Both the position numbers and the translations under genes were made by a program. A DNA stretch of 64,000 nucleotides from contig JAFDVO010000022.1 of assembly GCA_018268955.1 (NCBI GenBank), positions 124,001 through 188,000 on the forward strand. The letters are read 5' to 3'. The stretch's first letter is position 1. Every line of letters begins with the position of its first letter. This document shows, piece after piece, positions 26,368 through 34,862 of this stretch. The notes under the pieces were generated by a model. That model was not told the DNA's origin. It saw nothing but the letters and a program-made list of their open reading frames with translations, and searched no databases. Origin of the DNA: Acidobacteriota bacterium (GTDB lineage Bacteria; Acidobacteriota; Vicinamibacteria; Vicinamibacterales; CAVVIG01).

Positions 26368-26399
26368 AACGCAGAAATGCAGGAATGCAGGAATGCATG
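26368..26399. repeat. 8-bp drifting repeat (GAATGCAG family)
   Basis: AACGCAGAAATGCAGGAATG and following copies, directly after the aroF stop. Same vocabulary as the 52766-52890 tract. It lies within the 86-bp aroF-tyrA gap. Confidence 0.6.
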
Positions 26400-26450
26400 T
26401 GCCTCGCGCGACGGCGGTTCTGAAGATCACGAGTCACTCACACACGTGCA

Positions 26451-27329
26451 ATGCTGAATGCTGAAGGGCCGGCGGCGGCTCCGTTTGCGTCGATCGGAAT
26501 CGTCGGTCTGGGCCTCATCGGTGGGTCGATCGCGCTCGCCGTGCGTGAGGTGTGGCCCGCTGTGCGGGTCGTCGGTGTCGACCGCGCGGAGGTTGTCGCA
26601 TTTGCGGAGGACGCACAGGCGATCGACGCCGGCGGTGACCAGCTGGGACTCCTCGGGGACGTGGACCTCATCGTCCTGGCTGCTCCTGTTCGCCAGAACC
26701 TCAAGCTCCTGCCGGAGCTGCCGCGTATCGTGAGGCCGGACGCCGTCATCACGGACGTCGGCAGCACGAAGCGCGACATCGTCCAGGCCGCTGCCGCGCT
26801 ACCGCCTGGCACGCGGTTCGTGGCGGGGCATCCAATCGCCGGTGCGGCGGTGGGCGGCTTCCAGAACGCACGCGCCGATCTGTTTCGGCAGCGCCCGTGG
26901 CTGTTCACGCCGACCCCGTCGACCGATCGTGAGGTGGTGCTCTCGCTCGAGCGCTTTGCCGCGGCGCTCGGTTCCACACCAGGCGTCATGACGCTCGACC
27001 AGCACGACCGCGTCTTTGCGTTCGTGAGTCACCTGCCGCAGCTGGCCGTGAGCGCACTGATGGCTGTGGCCGGCAGCGCCGTCGGCGCCGATGGGCTTGC
27101 CCTCTCGGGCCGCGGCCTGCTCGACTCGACGCGGCTCGCTTCGAGCCCTGCGGATATCTGGCGTGACGTCGCCGCGGTGAACGCGGACCAGATCGGGCCA
27201 GCGCTGGATGCGCTCATCGCCGTGCTCCAGGACCTCCGCACCGACCTGACCCAGGGAACGCGCCTGACGGAGGTCTTCGAGCAGGCGGCCCGATGGCGGG
27301 ACGAACTCGTCCGGCGCACGCAGCTATAA
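26451..27329 (+). CDS. tyrA: Prephenate dehydrogenase
   Basis: A 292-residue NAD(P)-dependent enzyme making 4-hydroxyphenylpyruvate for Tyr. The N-terminal Rossmann loop is IGIVGLGLIGGSIAL; ITDVGSTKRDIV and the substrate-site motif GHPIAGAAVGGF follow, then HDRVFAFVSHLPQL in the helical dimerisation domain. No C-terminal ACT domain is present. Start ATG 26451 has no ribosome site and sits in an AATGCTGAATGCTGAA repeat. Last gene of the aromatic group; the TAA stop overlaps a TATAAT box for the next operon. Confidence 0.94.
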   Translation: MLNAEGPAAAPFASIGIVGLGLIGGSIALAVREVWPAVRVVGVDRAEVVAFAEDAQAIDAGGDQLGLLGDVDLIVLAAPVRQNLKLLPELPRIVRPDAVITDVGSTKRDIVQAAAALPPGTRFVAGHPIAGAAVGGFQNARADLFRQRPWLFTPTPSTDREVVLSLERFAAALGSTPGVMTLDQHDRVFAFVSHLPQLAVSALMAVAGSAVGADGLALSGRGLLDSTRLASSPADIWRDVAAVNADQIGPALDALIAVLQDLRTDLTQGTRLTEVFEQAARWRDELVRRTQL

Positions 27330-27330
27330 T
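27325..27330 (+). promoter_or_regulatory. Consensus -10 box before scoA (probable leaderless start)
   Basis: TATAAT overlaps the tyrA stop codon and ends six bases before the scoA ATG at 27337, so the transcript would begin at the start codon itself. No clear -35 at 16-18 bp. It would separate scoAB expression from the attenuated aromatic transcript. Confidence 0.6.
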
Positions 27331-27336
27331 CCCCGC

Positions 27337-28028
27337 ATGAACAAGGTGCTCGCGAGCGCCGACGCAGCCGTGGCCCTCGTGCCGAATGGCTCATCGATCC
27401 TGATGGGCGGCTTCGGTCTCTGCGGCATCCCCGAGAACCTCATCAAGGCCCTGCACGCGAAGGGGACACGTGACCTGACGGTCATCAGCAACAACGCCGG
27501 TGTGGACGACTACGGCATCGGCATCCTGCTGCGTGCCCGCCAGGTCCGGAAGATGGTCTCGACCTACGTCGGCGAGAACAAGGAATTCGAACGGCAGTTC
27601 CTGAGCGGCGAACTGACGGTCGACCTGGTGCCGCAGGGCACGTTCGCCGAGCGGATCCGCGCCGGCGGTGCCGGCATCGCCGGCTTCTTCACCCCGACCG
27701 GCTACGGCACGCTCGCGGCGGAAGGCAAGGAGACGCGGCTCATTGGTGACCGGCACTACGTGCTGGAGTCGCCCCTCACCGCCGACTTCGCGTTCGTGAA
27801 GGCGTGGAAGGGCGACCGGCTCGGCAACCTCGTCTACCGACGCACGGCCCGCAACTTCAACCCGGTCATGGCCACGGCTGGACGGGTCACCATCGCGGAG
27901 GTCGAGCATCTGGTCGAACCGGGCGAACTCGATCCCGACCACATCGTGACCCCGGGCATCTTCGTCAAGCACGTCGTCGTGGGGACGACGTATGAGAAGC
28001 GCATCGAGAAGCGCACGGTGCGACAGTC

Positions 28029-28032
<4 letters not shown>
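27337..28032 (+). CDS. scoA: 3-oxoacid CoA-transferase, subunit A
   Basis: A 231-residue alpha subunit of a succinyl-CoA:3-ketoacid (acetoacetate) CoA-transferase. Motif [19 protein letters not shown] with the oxyanion glycines, [27 protein letters not shown] and FFTPTGYGT are characteristic. ATG at 27337 is likely the 5' end of the mRNA. The stop overlaps the subunit B start by four bases. With the thiolase downstream it would activate and split acetoacetate. Confidence 0.95.
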
Positions 28033-28683
<651 letters not shown>

Positions 28684-28691
<8 letters not shown>

Positions 28692-29874
28692 GGACTTCGA
28701 GGTCGTCATTCTCGGTGCGTGTCGCACCGCAATCGGGTCGTTTGGCGGCGCGCTGAAGGACTTTACCGCGCCTGATCTGGGCGCCATCGTGGTGCGCGAG
28801 GCGATTAGGCGAGCCGGTGTCGACAAGGCGGATGTCGGCGACGTCATCCTCGGCTGCGTGCTGCAGGCCGGTGCCGGCATGAACGTCGCCCGGCAGGCGG
28901 CCCTGAAGGCCGGGTTGCCGAACGAAATCCCGGGCGAGGTGGTCAACCGCGTCTGCGGGTCTGGCCTGCAGTCGGTCGTGCACGCCATCGAGGCCATTCG
29001 GGTGGGATACGTCGACACGATGCTGGCCGGCGGCACCGAGTCGATGTCGAATGCGCCCTATCTCCTGAAGCAGGCGCGCTGGGGCTACCGCATGGGCAAC
29101 GCCGAGGCGGTGGACTCGATGATCAGCGACGGGCTGACCTGTGCCGTCTGCGACATCCATATGGGACTCACGGCCGAGGAGGTCGCGAACCGTTTCGCTG
29201 TTTCACGCGCCGATCAGGATGCGTTCGCGGCGGAGAGCCAGCGTCGCGCGGCGGCCGCCATTGCGGCGGGAGCGTTCGCGGACGAAATCGTCCCGGTCGA
29301 CATCCCGCAGCGGAAGGGCGATCCGATCCGCTTCGCGGTGGACGAGTACCCGCGCGCCGGGACGACCGTGGAGAAACTGGCCGCACTGAAGCCGGCGTTC
29401 CGCAAGGACGGTACGGTGACGGCTGGCAACGCCTCTGGCATCAACGATGGCGCCGCGGCATTGGTGATCACGAGCGGGGAGAAGGCGAGGACGGTCGGCA
29501 CGCGTCCGCTCGCGCGCATCCTGTCGTACGTGTCCACCGGGGTCGACCCGAAGATCATGGGCATCGGCCCCGTGCCCGCCGTGCGCAAGGTGCTCGATCG
29601 GGCCGGGCTGTCCATTGCCGACATCGACCTCTTCGAGCTCAACGAGGCATTCGCCGCCCAGTCGCTTGCGGTTGTACGTGAGCTGCAACTGGATCCAGCG
29701 AAGGTGAACGTCAACGGCGGTGCGATTGCGCTGGGCCATCCGATTGGCGCGAGCGGCGCGCGCGTGCTCACCACGCTGGTGTACGCCCTGCGTGCACGTC
29801 AGCTGCGCTACGGTGTCGCGTCCCTCTGCATCGGCGGCGGCATGGGCATCGCGATGGCCGTCGAAGCGTTGTGA
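28684..29874 (+). CDS. atoB: Acetyl-CoA C-acetyltransferase (thiolase)
   Basis: A 396-residue thiolase, cleaving acetoacetyl-CoA to two acetyl-CoA or the reverse. Cys91 ([11 protein letters not shown]) is the acyl nucleophile; the C-terminal motifs [19 protein letters not shown] (His) and SLCIGGGMG (Cys) complete the active site. The only start consistent with homology is TTG 28684, inside the scoB end. The GTGA at its stop overlaps the next gene. A scoAB-thiolase order indicates ketone-body or short-chain acid degradation. Confidence 0.94.
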
Positions 29875-30302
29875 TCCTCATCGCCCGGCCGGTCCTCGAC
29901 GACATACGGGCGCACGCGCAGCAGGAGCAACCGCGGGAGTGCTGCGGCATGCTCATCGGTTCCGAGGGACGGATCGTGTCGCATGCCCGCGCACGAAACC
30001 TCGCGGACGGCACGACGCGCTTCCTCATCGATCCGGTCGACCACATCCGCGCGATGCGCGACTCGCGGCATCAGGGGCTCGATGTGGTCGGCTTCTATCA
30101 CTCCCACCCGAACTCACCCGCGTATCCGTCAGCGACCGACATCGAGGAGTGCGGCTACTTCGGCGTGCTGCACCTGATCGCGGGCATCGAGGCCGCGCAG
30201 CCGCAACTGCGGCTCTTCAGGCTCGACGAGACCTGCGTGACCGAGCTCACATATCGGGTCGTCGAGCGCCAGGGGTTTCCACTTCTGACTTCTAACTTCT
30301 AA
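29871..30302 (+). CDS. JAMM/Mov34 (MPN+) metalloprotease-like protein
   Basis: A 143-residue JAMM-domain protein with a complete zinc motif: Glu23, His77 and His79 (YHSHP), Ser87 and Asp90. Bacterial members remove C-terminal residues from ubiquitin-like sulfur carriers, usually beside ThiS/MoaD or cysteine synthase genes; none are adjacent here. It overlaps the thiolase by four bases and is fourth in that operon. The last residues, LLTSNF and the stop, are encoded by a CTTCTAA-type repeat, so the original C-terminus may have been replaced. Confidence 0.9.
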   Translation: MILIARPVLDDIRAHAQQEQPRECCGMLIGSEGRIVSHARARNLADGTTRFLIDPVDHIRAMRDSRHQGLDVVGFYHSHPNSPAYPSATDIEECGYFGVLHLIAGIEAAQPQLRLFRLDETCVTELTYRVVERQGFPLLTSNF

Positions 30303-30352
30303 CTTCTGACTTCTGACTTCTGAGTTTTGAGTTCCAGCCTCTGACGTCTGAA
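30283..30352. repeat. ACTTCTGA-type repeat tract overlapping a gene end
   Basis: Consecutive ACTTCTGACTTCTAACTTCT-type units, the reverse complement of the GAAGTCAGAAGT tracts at 3079 and 4343. It begins inside the last codons of the JAMM gene and supplies its stop. Confidence 0.75.
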
Positions 30353-30354
30353 CG

Positions 30355-30822
30355 CTAGAAGGGTCCGTTCTGCAGGCCGGGCTGCACCTGGACGGTGGTG
30401 GACGCCGAGGCCAGCACGCGTTCCTTGTTCTTCAGGTGGAAGGAGAGCTTGAAGTTCCCTGGCCGTCGGAACTGGTGCTGGGTGGTGTACCGCCGCTTGA
30501 TCTGGCTCTTTCCCGCCTCGTATGGCTCGCAGTCGGTGGTCGACTCCGAACTCGTGTCGTCACCCCACTCCCAGACGACCGTGGGGCAGTAGTACTCCTC
30601 GAAGTCGTCCGCGCCGCCGCTGAGTTCAACCGAGATCGTGACCCGTGCCGGGGCGATGACCACCTGAGGGTTGGCGCGCATGCTGATCTTCGGCCGCTTG
30701 GCCTCCTGTTCTTTGGAGGACTCCTTCGAAGGCTTATCGCCCCTCTGTGCCGCGATGACCACGCCCGCCGCGAGCGTCGTGCAGATCATGGTGCCGAGAA
30801 GGATGCGCCGGAGACCAGCCAT
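30355..30822 (-). CDS. Small secreted PKD-like domain protein
   Basis: A 155-residue exported protein. Signal peptide RRILLGTMICTTLAAGVVIA, a charged Lys/Glu/Ser linker, then one Ig/PKD-type beta-sandwich: VTISVELSGG, TVVWEWGDDTSSES, and RRYTTQHQFRRPGNFKLSFH as the typical closing strands. Two cysteines flank the WEWGDD strand and could form a disulphide. I chose ATG 30822 because GGTGAGGA lies five bases upstream; ATG 30837 is possible. Function unknown. Confidence 0.75.
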   Translation of the reverse strand: MAGLRRILLGTMICTTLAAGVVIAAQRGDKPSKESSKEQEAKRPKISMRANPQVVIAPARVTISVELSGGADDFEEYYCPTVVWEWGDDTSSESTTDCEPYEAGKSQIKRRYTTQHQFRRPGNFKLSFHLKNKERVLASASTTVQVQPGLQNGPF

Positions 30823-30865
30823 AGGAGTCCTCACCATCGTGTGCATGCTCGCCTTCAGCATTGTA

Positions 30866-30904
30866 CCGCCCGCTTTGTGGGCGGCAATGGCGTTCAGGGA
30901 TAAT
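30866..30904 (+). promoter_or_regulatory. Promoter of pepA with overlapping inverted repeat
   Basis: TTGTGG (30875-30880), 18-bp spacer, GATAAT (30899-30904). GATAAT ends seven bases before the pepA ATG, so the mRNA is probably leaderless. CCGCCC/GGGCGG (30866-30871 and 30879-30884) forms an inverted repeat across the -35 and could be an operator. Confidence 0.5.
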
Positions 30905-30911
30905 AGGCCCG

Positions 30912-32462
30912 ATGTCGACCACATCCTCGTCCGCTCCGATTGCCTGCCGTTTTGGCGAGCTTCCCGCCGCGACGGTCGAACTGCTCGTGCTGCCGTGGTT
31001 CGAGGGCGAAACGCCCGCGGCGTTCGCGTCGCTCGACGAGGCGACCGGGCGTGAGCTCTCACGCGCGCTGGGAAGCGGCGAGTTCGCGGCACGACCGTTC
31101 GAGACGTTCGTCACGCCGCTGCGTGGCGAGGGGTGGTCGGCCCAGCGCGTGATGCTGATCGGCGCCGGACGGGAAGCCGCGTTCACCGTTGGACTCGCAC
31201 GTCGGCTGGCGACCGCCGCCGCGTTGGTCGCCCGCAACCGCCGCGTTCGCGGACTTGGGTTCGCGCTTCGTCCCGGGCAGGCGGCGCCGTCAGGCGACGT
31301 GGATGTTGCCGGGTTGGCCCAGGCGATTGCGGAAGGGCTCACGCTCGCGGAGTTCTCCTCCTCTGCATATCAGACGAGCGCACCGGGAACAGGCGACCTC
31401 CCGCAGCTCACGATCGTGATCCCTGACCTGCGTGACAGCTCGCCCGAGAGCCCGGCGCGTGTGGAGGGGGCGGTCCAGCGCGGCCGCGTGCTCGGCGAGT
31501 CGACGAACCTGGCCCGTGGGCTCGCGAACGAGCCGGGCAACACGCTTACGCCACGGGAGTTCGCCGCCCGTGCCTCGTCCATCGCCAGCCAGGGGGACGT
31601 CTCCACCGAGATCCTGGACGAGACGCAGATGGCCGCGCTCAACATGGGCATGCTGCTTGGCGTCGCGCGCGGCAGCAGCGAGCCGCCGCGCCTCATGGTC
31701 TTCCGGTACGCACCGGCGGACCTCAAGACCGGACCGGTGCTTGCGCTCGTCGGCAAGGGGATCACGTTCGACTCGGGCGGCATCTCGATCAAGCCTGCCG
31801 AGGGCATGGACAAGATGAAGGACGACATGTCCGGCGGTGCGGCCGTCGCCTGCGCGATGCGCGCCATTGGCATCCTGCGTCCGCGTGTGCGAGTGATTGG
31901 CGTCGTCCCGGCCACGGAGAACATGCCGGGCGGACGGGCACTGAAGCCAGGGGACGTCCTCACGAGCGCGGAAGGGAAGACCGTCGAGGTGACGAACACG
32001 GACGCCGAGGGGCGTCTCGTGCTTGGCGACGCGCTCTGGTACGCGCGGCAGCTTGGCGCCACACACCTCGTCGACGTGGCCACGCTGACCGGCGGCATCA
32101 CCGTGGCGCTCGGCCGGACGACGAGCGGCATCTTCGGCACGCCGGACTGGTGGGTCGATCACGTCCGCCGCGTCGGTGATCGGGCCGGCGACCGCATGTG
32201 GCCGATGCCGGTGTTCGACGATTACCGCGATCAGCTGAAGAGCGAGATCGCGGACATGATCAACTCTGCCGGGCGACCGGCAAGCTCGATCACGGCCGCC
32301 ATGTTCCTGAAGGAGTTCACCGGCTCGCTGCCCTGGGCGCACATCGACATCGCGGGCACTGCCTGGGCGGATGAGGCCAGGCCGTTCATGCCAAAGGGCG
32401 CGACCGGCGTCGCAGTCCGGACACTCGCCGAACTGCCGTTCACCACGGATGCGTGGAAGTGA
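30912..32462 (+). CDS. pepA: Leucyl aminopeptidase (M17)
   Basis: A 516-residue cytosolic two-metal aminopeptidase that removes N-terminal residues from peptides. Metal and catalytic motifs are intact: VGKGITFDSGGISIKP, MSGGAAV, and the signature NTDAEGRLVLGDAL; PGGRALKPGDVLTS precedes it. The N-terminal macro-like domain is present (residues 1-170). Start ATG 30912 gives MSTTSSSAPIACRF; upstream codons fall before the promoter. In some bacteria PepA also binds DNA, which cannot be judged here. Confidence 0.95.
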   Translation: MSTTSSSAPIACRFGELPAATVELLVLPWFEGETPAAFASLDEATGRELSRALGSGEFAARPFETFVTPLRGEGWSAQRVMLIGAGREAAFTVGLARRLATAAALVARNRRVRGLGFALRPGQAAPSGDVDVAGLAQAIAEGLTLAEFSSSAYQTSAPGTGDLPQLTIVIPDLRDSSPESPARVEGAVQRGRVLGESTNLARGLANEPGNTLTPREFAARASSIASQGDVSTEILDETQMAALNMGMLLGVARGSSEPPRLMVFRYAPADLKTGPVLALVGKGITFDSGGISIKPAEGMDKMKDDMSGGAAVACAMRAIGILRPRVRVIGVVPATENMPGGRALKPGDVLTSAEGKTVEVTNTDAEGRLVLGDALWYARQLGATHLVDVATLTGGITVALGRTTSGIFGTPDWWVDHVRRVGDRAGDRMWPMPVFDDYRDQLKSEIADMINSAGRPASSITAAMFLKEFTGSLPWAHIDIAGTAWADEARPFMPKGATGVAVRTLAELPFTTDAWK

Positions 32463-32725
32463 TGATCTTCGCCCTGCAGCAGACGCCGCCACCCGACGGG
32501 TTCGTCGTCAAGATCATCCAGCCGCCAAGTGACGTCGAAGGGCTTGCCGACGTCCTGCTGGGTTCGCTCGGACTGGTCGGTGTGTTGGTGCTCAGCGCAG
32601 TCGTCCTGGCGCTGGTCTTCGCGGGCGGGTTGTACCTGTATCGCCTGTGGTTCGCAGACCCGTTCCCGTCAGCCTCCGAACAGCGGCCGGGCGACGGCGG
32701 CTCAGCCGGTCACATCACGCGCTGA
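32462..32725 (+). CDS. Small single-pass membrane protein, unknown
   Basis: An 87-residue protein with one clear membrane segment at about 30-58 (LLGSLGLVGVLVLSAVVLAL and following) and a short Gly/Ser-rich cytoplasmic tail after LYRLW. Start ATG overlaps the pepA stop by one base (TGATG), so it is coupled to pepA. Not recognised. It ends one base before the convergent amidase gene, leaving no room for a terminator. Confidence 0.65.
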   Translation: MIFALQQTPPPDGFVVKIIQPPSDVEGLADVLLGSLGLVGVLVLSAVVLALVFAGGLYLYRLWFADPFPSASEQRPGDGGSAGHITR

Positions 32726-32726
32726 T

Positions 32727-34862
32727 TCAGTTCTGCTGCGCGGCGACCGCGGACACGTTCTTCAGCGAGGCCTGGTACTTCTTCACGCCTGCGAGCAGCG
32801 CTTCTGCAATCTTCTGCCGGTAGGTCGTGCTCTTGAGGAGCTTCGCTTCCTGGGGGTTCGTCACGAACGAGATCTCCGCGAGGATGCTCGGCATCGACGC
32901 GCCGATGAGGACGACGAATGGCGCCTGCTTCACGCCAAGGTCCTTGAGGGCGCCGTTCGCGCTCTTGAGCGACGCGAGCATCTCGCGCTGCACGTACGTG
33001 GCGAAGTCGCGCGACTCGTCCACCTTTGTGTTCAAGGCGATCGCCTTGATTACATCCTGTAACGACCCCATGGTCTGGTCGGACGTCGCGTTCTCGCGCG
33101 CGGCAACCGCGGCCGCGCTCTGGTTCGAGGCGAAGTTCAGGAAGTAGGTCTCGATTCCGCGCGCAGCCGGGACGCTGCTGGCGTTCGCGTGGATCGACAG
33201 GAAGAGGTCCGCCCCCTCACGGTTCGCGATCGCCGTGCGTTCCTGCAGCGGGATGAACGTGTTGTCCCGGCGCGTGAGGACGACCTCGACACCCGGCATC
33301 TTCGCAAGCAGCTTCTCGAGCCGGAGCGCGACGTCGAGGACGAGATCGGCTTCCGTGACGCCCGGCCCCTTTGCGCCCGGGTCGTGCCCGCCGTGGCCGG
33401 GATCGATCACGATGCGCGAGACGCCGAGTCCGAGCTGGCGCGCAATCGACAGGCCGCCGGTCATGTTCTTCGCAGGTGGGGCGGCTGGCAACGCGGGCGC
33501 GGCCGCCGCCTTCGTCGCAGGCTCCGCCACGATTGCCGAGGCAGCCGTGGTGGGCATGGCAGCCGCGAGGTCGGCTGCCGAGAGCATGAGCGGCTCTGGC
33601 TTGCTTGGGAGAGGCGCGACCCAGGGCACCGGCTTCGCCGGGATTGCAGGCGGCGCCTTCTTCAGCGTCGTGGCCCACGCAGGTCGCGCGTCAGAGTCCG
33701 CCGCGGCGGCCGTCGGTGGCTTAGACGCTGATGTGGGCAGCACACCGGTGGTGAGTGACGGCGCATGGTCGGCTCGTGACGTCGCCGCCGACGCGCTCGT
33801 GCTGGCGCCACTCTGGCCTGGCGTCGTGTCCGACGGAGATCCGGAGGCTGACGCAGCCAGAGGCGCGGCCCTCAGGCAGTCGATGACCAGGCGGAAGGGG
33901 CTGTACAGCGGGTAGATGCTGTAGCTCGAGACTCCCGAGGCCTCGAGGACGATCCGAGTGACGGCATTGGCGTGGCGGCCGACGCGTACCTGACGGACGA
34001 TGTCCGTATCCGCATCGAAGCGGAGCGTGCGGTCGATCAGCGCAGGGTTCGCGCGAGTGGACTCGAGATCCACGAACACGCGCGGCGGCCCATCGATGCG
34101 CTCGTCATGAAACGCCACCTCATCGTCCAGCTCGATGACGACGCGCACGAGGTCCTTCATCACGGCGCGTCGGATGGCTTTGACGCCGACGAGTTTCGCG
34201 GACGACGTGGGCGCAGGCGGAAGCGTGGGAGCCTTGAGGTCCGTGTCCGAGGCTGCGCGCGCCAACGTCCCTGTCGGCGGTCGAGCCGGGGTAGCGGGCG
34301 TCGACCGTGCCACATCCGTGGGTCGCGGTACGCCGGCCGACGGCGTGCGCGGCGGCGGGAGGGACGTCGGCACCGTGGTGATGGTCGTGGCTGGATGCGC
34401 CTCGAACCAGGCCAGCTGCTCCGGGGCTGCCTTGGCAAGTCGGCTCGTTGGGTACTGCGAGGCGAGCAGCTTCAGCAGACGCAGCCCGGTCGTCCGTTCA
34501 CGGGACTCCCCGAACTCCTCGAACGCATCGCGCGCCAGCTTCGCCGCCCTCCACAGCGCATCGTCGCAGTACCCGCTGGTTGGGTAGCGCCGGACGACGT
34601 TCTCGTAGTCGCCGACCACCGTGCGGACGGCGCGGAGGAGTGTTGGGGAGGGGGACTCCTCCGCGAGCGCCTTCCGGACGGCGACCTCCTTGGCACTCGC
34701 GTCAGCGAACAGCGCGTCGGCCGACGGCTGGGCCGGCGCGACCTGCGCGGCTGGGGCCTGGACCGCCTGTGCCTGCGCCTGCGCGCACACGGCCGATCCG
34801 CTGGCTCCGAGGAGGCCAAGCAGCCATGTCGCAGTCGTGCTGACGCGGACCAGAGCCTTCAT
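32727..34862 (-). CDS. N-acetylmuramoyl-L-alanine amidase (AMIN + Amidase_3)
   Basis: A 711-residue exported cell-wall hydrolase that cuts the amide between MurNAc and the stem peptide. Order: signal peptide; TPR/BamD-like helical region about 45-155 (YPTSGYCDDALWRAAKLARD); Pro-rich linker; AMIN domain about 225-340 (VRVVIELDDEVAFHDERIDG); a long Pro/Ala linker; Amidase_3 about 480-700. Zinc ligands are His in IDPGHGGHDPG, His in LSIHANASS and catalytic Glu in ILAEISFVTN. The start overlaps ftsK by four bases, linking septal wall cleavage with chromosome translocation. Confidence 0.93.
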   Translation of the reverse strand: MKALVRVSTTATWLLGLLGASGSAVCAQAQAQAVQAPAAQVAPAQPSADALFADASAKEVAVRKALAEESPSPTLLRAVRTVVGDYENVVRRYPTSGYCDDALWRAAKLARDAFEEFGESRERTTGLRLLKLLASQYPTSRLAKAAPEQLAWFEAHPATTITTVPTSLPPPRTPSAGVPRPTDVARSTPATPARPPTGTLARAASDTDLKAPTLPPAPTSSAKLVGVKAIRRAVMKDLVRVVIELDDEVAFHDERIDGPPRVFVDLESTRANPALIDRTLRFDADTDIVRQVRVGRHANAVTRIVLEASGVSSYSIYPLYSPFRLVIDCLRAAPLAASASGSPSDTTPGQSGASTSASAATSRADHAPSLTTGVLPTSASKPPTAAAADSDARPAWATTLKKAPPAIPAKPVPWVAPLPSKPEPLMLSAADLAAAMPTTAASAIVAEPATKAAAAPALPAAPPAKNMTGGLSIARQLGLGVSRIVIDPGHGGHDPGAKGPGVTEADLVLDVALRLEKLLAKMPGVEVVLTRRDNTFIPLQERTAIANREGADLFLSIHANASSVPAARGIETYFLNFASNQSAAAVAARENATSDQTMGSLQDVIKAIALNTKVDESRDFATYVQREMLASLKSANGALKDLGVKQAPFVVLIGASMPSILAEISFVTNPQEAKLLKSTTYRQKIAEALLAGVKKYQASLKNVSAVAAQQN

